DNA of 64,000 nucleotides, from the NCBI GenBank assembly GCA_013115135.1, contig JABANP010000127.1, forward strand, positions 1-64,000. Reading direction: 5' to 3'. The stretch is from Perkinsus olseni. Taxonomy: Eukaryota > Perkinsozoa > Perkinsida > Perkinsidae. The position numbers and the translations under genes were made by a program. Shown here one piece after another: positions 35,428-47,406 of this stretch (position 1 is the first letter of the stretch; every line of letters starts with the position of its first letter). Under the pieces are notes generated by a model. That model was not told the DNA's origin. It worked only from the letters and a program-made list of their open reading frames with translations, and did no database searches.

Positions 35428-36127
35428 ATGGGGTGTGGTAAAAGCACATTGCCCCAACCTGGTGGTAGCAAGTATCCTGAGGTCGACGAGTTCTTCGATT
35501 CGGCCTATGATACGCCAGTAGCAAGGAGGCCCCGCCCTATCGCCACTGGGAAGCCACCACCTTCGCCTAGAGTCTACTCCAGAAACTATTCGGCAAACGG
35601 ACGATATAACGGTAGTCAGGGCTTAGTAGGAGGGCATTCAATAGAGGGAAGTCTGGGTTAACCTAGTCGTATCTCATTAGGTGGGGGGATAGCATCGCGA
35701 TCAGCGGCCCAGTCCAGGCGGAGAAGGGTTAGCAGCAGCAGCACCCTTCAAGCCGGCAGTAAGTCGTTTACTGCTTCACCAAGGCTGCTGTAAGGTCGCT
35801 ACTGTAGGCCCACGCGTCAGCACATCGCAACTGCTGGGTCTCAAGGATCCCTCCCCTCGTTCTACCACCCCCTCTACCACAGCCTCGCTCCATAACTACC
35901 AAGCCGCGCCAAGCCCTTCTTATAAGAGGTATACTCCCCGTCATGGCTCCCCGGTGATGATCAGCGTGACCCCCAAAGGCCGACCATACAGCTTCAGTGG
36001 CTGCAGTCCGGTAGCGGGCAGGACGCCCCGGAGCGGTGGCCCACTCAGAACCCGAGTCGAGTCCAGGAGCCTAGGTGTCCAAGCAGCCTACCGAGTACGG
36101 ACTGTATCAGTCGCCCAAGCTGCATGA
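35428..36127 (+). CDS. Small MGC-start protein 2, probably N-myristoylated
   Basis: The start ATG at 35428 gives MGCGKSTLPQ, again with Gly2 and Cys3 for dual acylation, then FDSAYDTPVARRPRP, matching the upstream gene. A middle exon (about 35683-35757; SRSAAQSRRRRVSSSS) and a last exon (about 35875-36127; YKRYTPRHGSPVMISVTPKG) join in phase 1. The donor of exon 1 has several candidates near 35,600. The product is basic, Ser/Arg-rich and probably disordered, attached to a membrane through its N-terminus. The final exon lacks a start codon of its own. Confidence 0.65.
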
Positions 36128-36349
36128 TGACCAACGTTGTTACTCATAGTCTTCCTGTGTACATCATCATAGCTCGTAAGTCGAGTATCGTTTCTCTTGT
36201 ACGTTTTATAAGGGGTAGCTCGGGTGTCCATTGGATACTACACAGTCCCTTCAACCAGTCATTTCTCCACAGCATTATATCTTCCCAACCGTCATGAGAT
36301 CATCGTTGGGAGGGGTTGGGAGGATGCAGCTCGGCAGTGTTTTCACCAA

Positions 36350-37586
36350 ATGAGTGTTAGCAGCGGCGCCTTCGGTGATCCCTCAGCCGTCCCAGGCGGC
36401 GCGTCAGCTGTGGAGGACTATGCTGCCAGAGTGGAGGAGGCCTCTTCAGTAGCGACTGAAGGTGCAATAGTGGAACAGCAGGCAATGGTGCATGACAAGG
36501 CGAACAGGATGCAGAATGCGATAACATGTAGTAACAGCGGAAGCATGAGCTTGCAGATACTCCTGTCTGCAGGCTACGTCCAGGCGAGCAATCGGCTTGC
36601 CGAAGCGGTTTCTCTGTTGCCTAGCGCACACCCGGACGTCAGGGCAATATGTCAGCATCGGGTGAGTTCCCTTGTCCAGCTGAGTGGTGGACGTCCGCAC
36701 CCTGGCAGACGGAGGTTGACTCCCGAGTGACGTATTTGCGTTCTATGATGGACGAAGGGAAGTCAGAGCCGACCTTGCCCCTGGAGCATCACATCAAGCC
36801 TGTGGGTTCTGTCATGGCCGTACAGCTAGATCGCTTTCTATAGGTATCACTTACTATGACGTCCTCTGCCATGGTCGCTCCCTGGTCGGGGTCACTCAGA
36901 CGAGGGACCGAGTAGCACTGAAGTTGGGGCAGCAGCTGCATTGGGAGGATTAGGAGGGATGCTGTTATTGGGTCTTGCTCAGCTCTGGGGTCTATCGGAC
37001 TGGCGGGACGACTACCTTCAGGCCCGTTTGGACTAGTAGCGGGAGCGGCTGGTGCTGCCTACTGTACAACGCGGAACGATGCTGTGGGATATGCAGCTCG
37101 AGGGGCTGGCTCCCGCACAGCGGCCACCGTCCATCAGGTCGGTGGCCCCTGTGACGCAAGGCAGTGGTGTACTTTGTGTATTAGGGTACGGAGTTCTGTC
37201 AACGATACGGGCTTGGCCAGAGGGCCCAGAGCATGGTGTCGGGAGCGGCAGTGGTAGTACTACAGGGGATAGTATAGTAGGTCGAAACTGTTTTGGAATA
37301 GAGAGCCCGAGAGATCAATGATAGCTATCGCGTGACGGAGAACCTACAGGCTGGCGCTGTGGCAGCGGGTAGGCGATTGACTGAGTTCAACCAGCACTAC
37401 CAAGTCACCGACCGGGTGGGTTGACTTATCTGGGGACCACAGCCTGAGATCTTATCGTCTGCAGGTCGGAGCAGGCCTTGCTCGCGGAATGAGCGCCATT
37501 GGGGGATGGCTGTCGGGCAACCCTCAGGTGGGTCCCCCTCGATGTCGAGCTCACGGCTGAGGCTTCCTCAGGTCCGTCAAGCTTGA
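36350..37586 (+). CDS. Glycine/alanine-rich protein, unknown function
   Basis: An N-terminal helical, charged segment (AVEDYAARVEEASSVATEG) is followed by a short Trp/Val block around 36,700-36,840. Then comes a Gly/Ala-rich region (FGLVAGAAGAAYCTTRNDAVG) that looks like a glycine-zipper or membrane-inserting helix pair, and TEFNQHYQVTDR. The last exons are VGAGLARGMSAIGGWLSGNPQ and a five-codon exon ending at 37586 after a 44-nt intron (37528-37571). This arrangement recalls hypothetical proteins in algae and oomycetes with AAYAATR-type repeats, whose role I do not know. Middle exon boundaries are uncertain. Confidence 0.5.
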
Positions 37587-37674
37587 CCAAAGCAGTCGGT
37601 GATATCGGTCCGTCGAAGCTCCCTTTTCACTCATGTCACTCTTAGCATGCTACCTTTATCTTTCTACTGTATTA

Positions 37675-37983
37675 GACAATTCTGACTGTCGACCTTAATT
37701 GGCACACCCGCAGCACTTTTGGAACTTTTGTAGTTATCGACCGTGAGCAAGGAACCGCTGTTGAGTTGGACTTAGCGAGCTCACGGCTGATCGAAGTTCT
37801 CAGGCTCTTTCCTACTTCAATGAGGTCTTCGCAGGGGCCCTCGGTAGCGGAGGCCGCGGCGCTGGTCTGGGACTTTGACAAGTTCTGGTTCCCACCGGGA
37901 TCGGATGGGCCTCAGGCATTCTGGTTCGCCATGCACTCCCATCTACCGAAGTTTGATGCTCCCAAGAAGGAAGGACAACGGTG
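37675..37983 (+). CDS. Coding exon of an unidentified gene
   Basis: After an AG at 37673-37674 the frame stays open for about 100 codons, with folded-looking sequence (TVDLNWHTRSTFGTFVVIDR, EAAALVWDFDKFWFPPGSDG). It begins as an exon rather than with an ATG. Flanking exons and the gene's ends are unresolved. Confidence 0.4.
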
Positions 37984-38769
37984 ATGCACCGGCCCTTCGG
38001 GGTCGTCGGTCCGCGATTCATGCTTGAGAAGATGTCGTTCGAGTAGGTACTTCCCAGCCATCCTGCCTCTTGTTTTCACCATGCTCTTGAACCCCTCTGA
38101 GGGTGTGGGCCCTTCCTGTATGGTTCCGCTTGCGTCTGGCTGTCATGTGCGACCAGACCATCCGTAACATAACCCTCTACCGCCCGAGCAGGCAAGTCTC
38201 AGTTCTACGTCCGCTGACCACGGCTAAGTCCCTCAGGCCTTCCTTAAAACCCTGGTGGATCGAACAACCCTTCGGCTAGCACAGAGCATCGTCCTCGACC
38301 AGCCCGACAACGGCGCCCCATCATGGCCGTCCATGGGCTTTATAGGGCCCTGTTCCTCACCCTCATCTTCCGTCACAATGGGTGAGGTGAATTCGCGGTG
38401 GACTGAGAGGGAGGGAATGTTGTTGCAGGCTAGCGGAGAGGAGTTTGAAGCTGCTGGAGCCTCTGCCTGGGGATAACGAGACCGTAGGGAAGTTTACAGA
38501 GTGTACAAAGGCCGTGTTGTGCAACCGTTACATTGACTACGCATTGAGCGACAAGTGCAATCCGGTAGTACGGCAACAACAGGGTCGTCACCAATCTTGT
38601 TGGCGTTCCCGGGTGTGCTTGTTTGTGTGGTGTCTCTGTCTTGAGTATGCACTCCCACCCGTGGGCCCTGAATTTCGGATAACCATCTCACACTCGTACT
38701 GGGCATTGATTCGATCCGGGCTTCAGGCGAATTGATCGCTTAGTTGTAATCTTTCAAACCTCGATAGCC
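37984..38769. other. Unresolved stretch with possible exons
   Basis: A good-looking intron runs from about 38382 (GTGAGG) to 38429 (TTGCAG). The frame after it reads LKLLEPLPGDNETVGKFTEC and stays open for about 45 codons. It may belong to the gene with the exon at 37675-37983. No stop-to-start structure could be fixed. Confidence 0.3.
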
Positions 38770-41140
38770 ATGCTTCAGGACCTCGCTGAGATGAAGCTCA
38801 CTGAGCCTCCAAAGGACCGCCACGTCCTGGACGAGCTCTGTCGTAACGACCCTGACTTCTTGGTGGACGGCCCTTATTCCGAGGCTGATGCAGTACTCAT
38901 GAGTCGCTTGAAGGACTTCTTCGTAGGGGATTCTCAGTCCCTCGCGTGGCTTGATTGTACCCCAATTCAGTTACAGAACTATCCCAACAACACTGTACCG
39001 AAGGTCCTCGTGCTGTCCCTGAGCGGTGGAGTGGATTCTATGGTAATACCGGGGAACGCGGTCGCTATTGTTCAGTCAAAGTTGATGCTCTTGGCGAGGA
39101 CTTGGCCGCCCACCGGGCATTATCGTCATCATCATTATCATCATCCTCAGACTCACCTCCACTTGCTGTCCAAGCTCCAGCGGTCCCTCGGCTTCAAGCT
39201 TGTTGCGTGCCATATCCGCCATTCGAATCGTGATGACGCCAAGCAGGAGCTCCAATGGGTTACCTACGTCACAGGACGCCTCGGGGTAAGTACTGCCCTG
39301 TTCCACCACGTCCAGTGCTGTTAGCTCGGCCTTGATGGTTACAGGTTCCTCTCTATCACCATCATGTCAAGTTGCGTCGACCGCATGGCTCCCTCAAGAC
39401 TGGTATCAGTCGGATGGAGTAAGAGCTGCCAGTCTTCCGAGTTTGGGATTATTCTCCCTATCATAGTTACGAGAAACAGACTCGAGACATTCGGTTCAGC
39501 ATGTACGCTAAAGCTCATAAGTTGGCGTGGGCCGCGGCAGGCCTTCCTGAGGAGGAGCGAAGTCAGCCAGTGGTCGTCGTAGGACACCACATGGACGATG
39601 TGCTGCCGCCTTGGTATTCCCTTCGCTTTGAGGCTGCCTGTTCTCAGGTAGACGAGAATCGCCTCGCTGAGCTGGGCAAGGGCAACCTGCTCAACATAAA
39701 CGGTATGGTTGTTAATGCCGAGGGCAATGACGACGATGAGATTGGAAATGTAACGCTCCCTTGGCCAGCACTGCTGTTACAGGCTGCCTGCTAGGTTTGC
39801 CAAGTACGACCGTTGCTGCTGAGTACGCGGAAGGAGGAGCTCATCGCTTGTGCGTCACGCCACAACATCCCGTACATGGTAGACTCGACGCCCAAGTGGA
39901 GTCGACGGGGTTGGATCCGAGGGGTACTCAAAGGGCGGAATTTTGTGGCGCGTGACTATGCATCTCCGAGTAGGTTCTGGACTTGGGTTTCCCGACGGAT
40001 GGAGATGCTAGGAGACGGTTCTTGAAGGACTTGACCTTGGCAGGGGAGCTTTCGGATGCCCTTGATCGCCAAGTGTCCCAGGCTTCCATCGAGCTCGTTC
40101 CACACAGTAGGTTGCTTACTGTGACCATCCCCGCTACTGGCTTCTCATCAGGAATCATACCGGGCGGGGAGGCTAGGTTCAAGAAGCAGAATCGCGTCGT
40201 TAAGGGATTTCAACTTCCTGGTAATATGCGTTCAAGGCAGCATTCTAATCGTATCGCCCGAACCCGGCAGGCGCTTGACACCAGTAACCTTTTTGCCGAG
40301 AAAACCCCAGCGTTGATGAGCGAAATAGCCGAGACTAAGGAGAGGCTCCTGAACGTAGTCTCGAGGATAGCGGAAGCCTGGGGCCCTGCCGTGGCGGCTT
40401 ACAAGGAGCAGGGTGAGTCCCTGACCTAGCTGTGGCTTGGAGTCGCCGCCAAGATACTCCACTGAAACTTGCACCGCTCCGCTGTGATTACTTTCTGGGT
40501 TTTTCAGTTTTGCTATCGTCCGAGGAGTCCTCTGCGGAGGAGTCGACATCCTCTGCACCTTCCGAATCGACCGATGATGACGCGGAAGGGGCGGTCCATA
40601 AATGCCCCATCCAGCCCATACGAGTGGACCAGCTCAGGGATGAGTCCCTCACAGTCACCATACTGCTCAACGTGATGATACGCCTCCACGATAAGAGTAG
40701 GGTTGGGATCACTAGTCTTTCTTCTTCTGGACGATCGTTGCCTCAGACCCGGTGTATCGACAGCAGTTCTTCCAAGGCAAGAGGCCTTCGCGACGCTCAG
40801 TGGAGCACTTCTGTACCACCGCGGAGACCACCCGCAAGCCCTTCGTAATAGACCCTGTTCATGCTGCCTCCCCAGCTACTTTGGTCTCATCGTAGGTCCT
40901 TACTGCCATGCGCAAGACTTGTCCAGGTTTATACGTTTCTTCTCCGAGCTACCTGTGCCTCTTCGACCACAACTCTGAGCTTGACGAGGCCTCCGCAGGG
41001 AACAGGTACGGGGCCGCCTTCTCGCAGATGTCGGTCATGTACCTCTATCGCTCAGAGAGTCCCTAGCGAAGGTTTTGTTCAACAGCTTCAATCGGGTGAT
41101 AGCCGAGAGCAACAGCAGTAGCACTGCCACTGATCATTAG
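38770..41140 (+). CDS. PP-loop ATPase, tRNA(Ile)-lysidine synthase (TilS)-like
   Basis: TilS-type enzymes use a PP-loop to adenylate C34 of tRNA-Ile and join lysine; eukaryotic forms usually serve plastids or mitochondria. Visible are the PP-loop LSLSGGVDSMV near residue 80, then FKLVACHIRHSNR, VVGHHMDD, NRLAELGKGNLLNINGM and IPYMVDSTPKWSRRGWIRG, in family order. A long C-terminal region with several short introns follows (SSEESSAEEST; later RRSVEHFCTTAETTRKPFV and LFNSFNRVIAESN). The final frame join near 41,070 does not resolve with a normal intron, so the end at 41140 is provisional. Start ATG at 38770. Confidence 0.75.
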
Positions 41141-41448
41141 CGTTCTGTGCCTTATGGTTTCTCTCCCTTCCCGTGTAGTTTGGTTGACTGCAATTCGAGA
41201 AGCCTTGATCGGTGGAGTCTGGAGGTCGTAGCGACTGTCCTCTATGTATGGGTAATAGCATCTCCACGGTGGCAGGGAGTACCTCTGACGAAGGGAGGAG
41301 CAGCAGCAAGCATGACTGTAGGGACCCACCTCCATAAGTGTCATGGAGGCCAGGGTCGTCAACTCCCTCAGTGAGGGCTCTGCCGGCCTACCCAACGAGG
41401 CGCTCCACTTCCGTTCGGCCTCGGCCGGCTGTAGACGATCGTCGGGTG

Positions 41449-42049
41449 ATGCTTCATGTGTATGACCTGGATAAGGTATACCGCCGCCAGGGACTCGGCC
41501 GGTGCCTGGTCTACAGTTCCTTGCAGGTGGTCAGTCACCTTAATGCTGTTACTCGTGCCTTCTCCTGGGGTGCCTTTCATGTTGGGGTGGAGGTCTACGG
41601 TGAGGAGTGGAGTTTTGGTCAGACCACCGACCCCAAGGCCACGGGGTACCGTCGCAAAGGACCAGTGAGGGCTCGCATGGCTGGCTCCATCAGACTCTGC
41701 ATGATCCGGCCGAAGTCCCATGAAGTTCACGTCTACAGGGAGTCGGTAGCGATGGGCGACACCGACCTTAGCCGTGGTAGCTAGGCCTCGGCCCGCCGTT
41801 GAGCTCGAGCTGCTGTTGTGGGTCCTCAGACTCGGTGTGGAGGCTGCTGATGGCCCTGCGAAAGGTGTGGCTCGGTGGAACCTATCACATACTCAGGAGG
41901 AACTGTATTCATTTCGCCAAAGGACCTGTGTAATTGATGGGCTCTGCTGAAACCCTATGCGGCAGTGCTTTTGTGAAGGTCATCGCCTTGGCTGTGATAA
42001 GGAGCTGCCTCCGTGGATTGAAGCACTGCCAAGTCGTACGGAGGGGTAG
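41449..42049 (+). CDS. PPPDE/DeSI-type deubiquitinase/desumoylase peptidase
   Basis: PPPDE-fold cysteine peptidases remove SUMO or ubiquitin; the catalytic pair is one His and one Cys. Visible are VMLHVYDLDK, a 51-nt intron (41476-41526), RAFSWGAFHVGVEVYGEEWS with the catalytic His, HVYRESVAMGDTDLS, then GGTYHILRRNCIHFA with the catalytic Cys. A 38-nt intron leads to ELPPWIEALPSRTEG and a stop at 42049. Order and spacing match the family. The start is uncertain: ATG 41449 is directly at the domain, and a short upstream exon is likely. The intron before the Cys block (about 41820-41862) is my best phasing. Confidence 0.82.
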
Positions 42050-42925
42050 GCCTCGTGCTAGTAGCAGTGGCAGTATGGCCGCCATTCTCAGCTTGAGCCA
42101 GACCATAGAGGTAGCCTCCTCCCACGTGAGGGCTGTAGATCAATGGTTGAGGATATCGGAGGGTATGGGAAGCCTGAGGTCCGCTGTTATGGTACTCCCA
42201 TCACCGAATCAGTGTAGAGGCGATGGGCGGCGGTTCTGTCGTAGGTCGCCGACGACTCTTTGGGTATTTCGAGGCGCGCGGTAGCGGGATGGGAGTCCAT
42301 CAAGGGAAGCGACAGCGAGCTCGGTATACAATCTCCAGCGAAGGCTCCAACAGTGACAGGCTCTCCTCTTAGATGAAGTTGCTCCCGCACGACTTGGTGG
42401 AGCACCGCGCCGGCCGGGAGGTACCTGCTGCCCCATCCTGATGGTGCATCTTATCATCGTACTCGATCCTCAGGTCTCCTCGAGAATCGCAGAGCACTGC
42501 CGCCGACCATACGAGTGAGATTTTCCTCAGTCCTATGCTCATGATCTACTTCTCGTCAGTCCACTGGCGGTCCCCCTAGCAAAAGAGCACCTGACGGGAG
42601 CCTCATTCCCTCCAGGGACAACAGCCAGACGGGAGAGCTCTCGACGGTGGTGACCAGAGCATCATCGAAGTCGGGCCGAGAAACGCAGGTGAAAAGTTTC
42701 GGCCCTACCCGCAGGAGTGTGATGGTGGTGGTCTCGGCATCAGTGAGCGAGTCGAGCGTTGATGAAGACGGAACCTCAGGATTCCTGTGAATCGCCCATG
42801 ACATTCTTGCCCTGTAAACTATTACTCAACGGCATCCTCGTGTCTGGTTTAGTTCCGCTCGATTGGCGGTCGAAGCCTTCCTCGGTTGGGAACCTCAGCT
42901 TTTTTGGTGTATGGCCAATCGATAG
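42050..42925. other. Unresolved; open frames on both strands
   Basis: The minus strand at 42556-42804 reads a compact, folded-looking block (TTITLLRVGPKLFTCVSRPD). The plus strand over the same bases reads a low-complexity Ser-rich tail ending TSGFL. I cannot decide which is real. The stretch 42,100-42,450 has only short frames. Confidence 0.3.
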
Positions 42926-45329
42926 ATGAGTCATCCGCCGCCTTCCCCTCCGTCCTCAACGCAGTCACCACCTCCACCTCAGTATGACCCAGCTCGTCAT
43001 CTTACCATTGCGATAGAGGGCTGTGCTCACGGCGACTTGGATAGAATCTACGAAGTGCGTCGGGCACGGTATCTTTCCGGCCAGACTGATGTTGTTTTGC
43101 CAGGCTATCGAGCATCTTGAACGAACGAAGAATACTCCTCCTGTGGACCTTCTCATCTGCTGCGGAGACTTCCAAGCCATCCGTACGGTGATCGCTCCTC
43201 TCGGGGCCCACAGAGCCTGGCTCAGGTACTGAGGCCGAGCTCAATGAACTGGCGGCTCCAGCAAAGCATCGCCATATGAAAGTACAATGCGACAGAGAGG
43301 AAGCGATCGCGAAATTGACACGTTCTGGGTTACAGGACTTTCACCGTTACTGGAAGGGCGAGAAGTCAGCTCCCGTTGCTACGGTATTCGTTGGCGGCAA
43401 CCATGAGGCCCCGTCTCATCTCAGGGAGCTGTAATCTGTGATCGCTCGTTGAGATGTATCGAGCCTTATTTCCGGCAGATACTATGGAGGTTGGGCGGCC
43501 AAGGGGATCTACTACCTGGGGCATTCTGGGGTGAGCTCCTCTACCTCACCATGGGAACCGTGCATAGGCTATCATTTCGGATGGTGGTTCTCGATCCCTG
43601 GGCATCGTGGCTTCCCGGTCCGATGCCGATGATGAGCCGCGCACCTTCACTGCGCCACGGAATTCACAGTCCTCTTCGGCTGCGTTGCTCTGTATAATGT
43701 CCTCACATCTTCGGCCTCTTCAGGTAGTTCGCTGCAAAGGAGTCCGAATAGGTGGCTTCAGTGGTATCTATAAGGGGTACCATTACGACCTCGGCCACTA
43801 CGAGGTGGCGCCTTACACGGAGGACACCAAACGCTCGGCCTATCATGCAAGGAAGTATGAGATGGAGAAGCTTGCTGCACTGGTGAGGAGGTGCCAGTCG
43901 ATCGGTATGCTATCGCCAGTCGCGAGTCCAGGCAGACAACACGAGCGCAATGGAGGCCGACCCCGTCCGAATAGTTGTTAGCCATGACTGGCCCACTGGT
44001 ATCACGGACTACGGCGATACTGACACCTTATTACGAGTGAAGGACAGAACGGGTAGGGGGGAGAGGGACCGTAGCCGGCGGCGGCAGGGCTACTCAGGTA
44101 CCATGAGACAGGAGATCAGTAGGGGCGAAATGGGCAATGCCCACTCCATGGACCTCATGGGGAAGCTGAGGCCAGACTATTGGTTCAGGTTGGGTCGTCT
44201 GGTTCGATTCGGCTTGCCCTATTGTCTCCTCACTCAGTGGTCATATGCACGCCAAGTACACTGCGCTGGTGCCTCACGAGGCCACTCAGGATCGGCCAGC
44301 TTCGCTTACACGCTTCATTGCGCTTGATAAGTGTGTACCGCGACGGCAGGGGTCGTTGGGTTATATGCAGGTCATCACGATAGATGTGAAGGTAATGGCC
44401 GGTGGGGTCTCCACTTGCCCGCCGGAGGTTTACCGGACGGCCTGAGGATTGCGATCCCGTTTCAGACGGGGCAGTTGTGGACCCACAGCCTGGAAGGAAA
44501 GGGAATGGCAGACGAGGCGAGAGAGGTAAGGGAACTCGACAACACTTTCTGTTCACTAGAGACGGTCCAGAAGCCTTGACTCATTGCTTTTTGCCAGGCC
44601 ACTGCACAACGCCAACGGGTTCCCCTGCAATTCGATCCCGAGGTAGACGTAGGAGTGCTGCTCTTGATTTATGCTTTCCTTCCCCATTCAGTGGCTTGCC
44701 CTGCTGGCCGTGAACAACGATTCGATCCCTCTCACTAGAGACCGCTGGACGGGGACTATCAAGCGCCCAACAGAGGAGGACATTGAAAAGGTAACCCGTT
44801 GAGTTCAGCCAGCTCTACTGCGGTGTCTAGCAGGTCCGGAATTCTCTGGAGGCCAACGATGATGTGATGAAGGCCGGCGCCGAGTACGAGATACCCGACA
44901 ACTTCGTCTCGAGCGAGGTGGACAAGCCGGGCTCTCACCGGCAGCGTCAGTGGCTCATGGGCCTCCTTGGAACGGAGGATGTAGGCCTGGTCCGCGTCGC
45001 GGTGGGTGTCATCTTCATTGTCAGGTTTTGGGAGCAGCGGAGGCCGCTGGGCCCGCGGCTGGCCTTGGTGGTTTTGAGATAACCGGTGGAGCTCTAGGGG
45101 CGGACGGCAGGCTCAATGCACAGTAGGGCAATACCCAACCTGAGTGTTGATCAGCATCTGGCACATCAGTGGCTTGGAGACGTCGGAGATCTGCACAGAA
45201 AGCGGTGTTGTATTCTTCGACGACGCGGCCCCCACTTCGTCGGAGACACCGCCCGAGCCGAAGCGTGCACGGACAGAAGGGGAGGTGCAACAGAGTGAAG
45301 TAGTGCCTCAGGCTTCGGCGGCCGTATGA
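42926..45329 (+). CDS. DBR1: RNA lariat debranching enzyme DBR1
   Basis: DBR1 is a metallophosphoesterase that hydrolyses the 2'-5' bond of excised intron lariats. After a Pro-rich N-terminus, motifs appear in family order: [28 protein letters not shown], a block ending [25 protein letters not shown] with [64 protein letters not shown] and, C-terminally, [19 protein letters not shown]. Introns are mostly 43-60 nt, for example 43183-43225. A stop at 45124-45126 could end the gene. A last exon with an NLS-like [10 protein letters not shown] and a stop at 45329 is also open; which is used is unclear. Copies of that last exon are embedded downstream in the tandem array. An intron-dense genome fits a need for this enzyme. 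Confidence 0.92.
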
Positions 45330-45598
45330 GTGTGGAATGCCTCAGGACATCGATCTCGGGGATCTGGATTGAGTTGCGCACAAGTATCGCCGAACGTACA
45401 TTACCGTTGTTTCGCTATACCTCGGATGCTGCTGCTGCCTCGCGTTTGGTAACTATAACAGGGCTCGGGAGAGTAGCATGAGATGGAGGCGGTGTAGGGC
45501 TCCTGCGTTCAGGAGCTGTTGGGAGGGAACCTTGTTGCCTGCTTCTGCATGCTAGGCTCAGTTATTTCGCCGATTTTTACTCGTTTTTGCGCCGAATC

Positions 45599-46160
45599 AT
45601 GCCGGGAGAAGGCAATCCTTGGGAAGACCTATGCGAGTGGGTTCGCAGTCAGGGAGGCAGCCTCGCTAATGCGTTGGGGAACTTGAGTAAGTCTGTTGAC
45701 ATGCGGTTGAACAGCGCATGGTGCTTTTGTTTTACTAATCCCTACCGCATTCTGCTATTTCGTCGGTAAGAGCTGATATAACGTTTAGTTTCTACCGACC
45801 TGCAGTCCGACTTTTCTGTCGTGCCTCGCGACTCGCGGTATACCCTTTTCAGATAACCAGGGCACCTACAGTGACATCAGCTCTGGTGAGAGCGATGCCT
45901 TGCAGACTTCAAGCAGCTCATCCTCTCTCCTGCCGGTATCTCCCTTCGGGGTCTTCCTCATGGTTCTATTGTTCATTTGGGGATACCTCTACCTCCAGGG
46001 TGACGGACGCCGCGATTGCTGTGTCTGTGATTCGCACAATTCAGGTAGAAGAAATCGTGCGTTGACAGAGAAGCCTCGGAAGTCGCTCCATGAAGATGAC
46101 CACTGCGACAAGGATGATACTGGTGGCGGTCCTCCTCCAGCAGCCGGCGGCATCTACTAA
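45599..46160 (+). CDS. MPGEG small single-pass membrane protein (unit 1)
   Basis: Two exons: MPGEGNPWEDLCEWVRSQGG onward to about 45688, an intron with GTAAGT donor and a TTTTCAG acceptor near 45853, then NNQGTYSDISSGESDALQ and a poly-Ser stretch. A hydrophobic segment (FGVFLMVLLFIWGYLYL) forms one membrane helix, followed by a Cys-containing motif (DCCVCD), basic residues and an acidic-to-Pro/Gly C-terminus ending GGIY. About 130 residues. No family recognised. Copies in units 2 and 3 lack the helix. Confidence 0.65.
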
Positions 46161-47178
46161 CGATTATTCGTTATGCACCCTTTTTTTCTGATAGCAATCG
46201 CACTGTATTGCGGCGAGCGTAGTGGCAGAGCTACCATTCTCGAACTATTTTCAACTCAATACTCATCAAGGTTTTGTTTCTGACCGGTCCGGCGTACGGA
46301 CGAACAACAACGGAACGGCAGCCGACAACAATAGTTATTATGGTAACTTAGTCAATGACTAATAGTCATCCACAAACATTTTAAAGAGATTCGCAGATCG
46401 GTCGAGGTCTCTAACCGAGCAAACCAGATGCTGACACTCGAAGTACATGTACAGTGCTCAAAGCAAATGGGGTCGTTATTACAGTCGGCTATCACTAGTG
46501 TAGCATGAGTTGTTCTCGGTGTGTCCGTAGAAAACTAGAATTTGTTCACTATCGCATGATATTCAAGGTGTTATAAAATTCCCGCTGAAGGATTAAGTAT
46601 CCCGGGCGTCTCTGTTGTACGGCCGTGTATAACAGTCACCTGGTTGCCCTATCGGGCCCTCGAGGTTTCGGGTTGATCTTTTCCCCTTCCTCACCCGCAA
46701 TTCCGGTCTGCCCTTGCCGTTCCTCTTCCTTCTCGGCGCGGTCAGCAAGGTGCCCAACAGCTCGCACTTGTTCAGTCCGCTATTACCTGCGTGACAGCCC
46801 GCTGCTCACCTCGCACCGAACGCGGTTCGCAAATCGGCATGGATAGCAGATTCTGCGCATTCTCTGAGTACGACTGTAACCGGGAAAGACATCATATGTC
46901 ACTACAACGGCACACAGCACAGAGGCACAGTCGAAGCCCTAAGGCTAGGAAGCATTGTCGCTCGCGGTGCGCTGTTCCCGGGGACTGCGCCGTTGGCTTT
47001 GAGATTGCGATAATGGCCTAGTTGTTGTAGTATTCTTCCTGCCAGTGCCCCTGGTAACACAATCCCAAAGGCAAATACAGATATCAGATAATACTTGAGC
47101 TGCTGTCGACAAGTTGGCAGACGGGCCAACGATAAACCTCAAAGAATTCACGAAAGACTCTACCCAGTAGAGACTTAC

Positions 47179-47225
47179 GGTGTACTTTGTAAGGCAGTAG
47201 AGTCTACTGCCTTGCAAAGTACACC
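47179..47225. repeat. Near-perfect palindrome with one-base centre (unit 1)
   Basis: 23-nt arms (22 of 23 paired) around a single g at 47202. The same element in units 2 and 3 has 31-nt arms; in unit 1 the outermost bases of the left side have diverged. Confidence 0.85.
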
Positions 47226-47406
47226 GAAAGTCTGTTCTTGCAGATCGATCCTTTGACGCATGCACACGTAAGCTACTCTCAAGCCACCAACGCGCGCCAT
47301 AAACTGTCTACTTCGCACAGGCAGGACCACACAGTCAAAAAGTTAAAAGCAGCAAGTAATGGCCGAACGGAGTCGATTTACATATAGCGAAAAATCGATA
47401 TCTAGC

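Noticed and set aside
47179..47225. Bacterial-type terminator
   Set aside because: No U-tract follows, the palindrome has a one-base loop, and the genome is eukaryotic.
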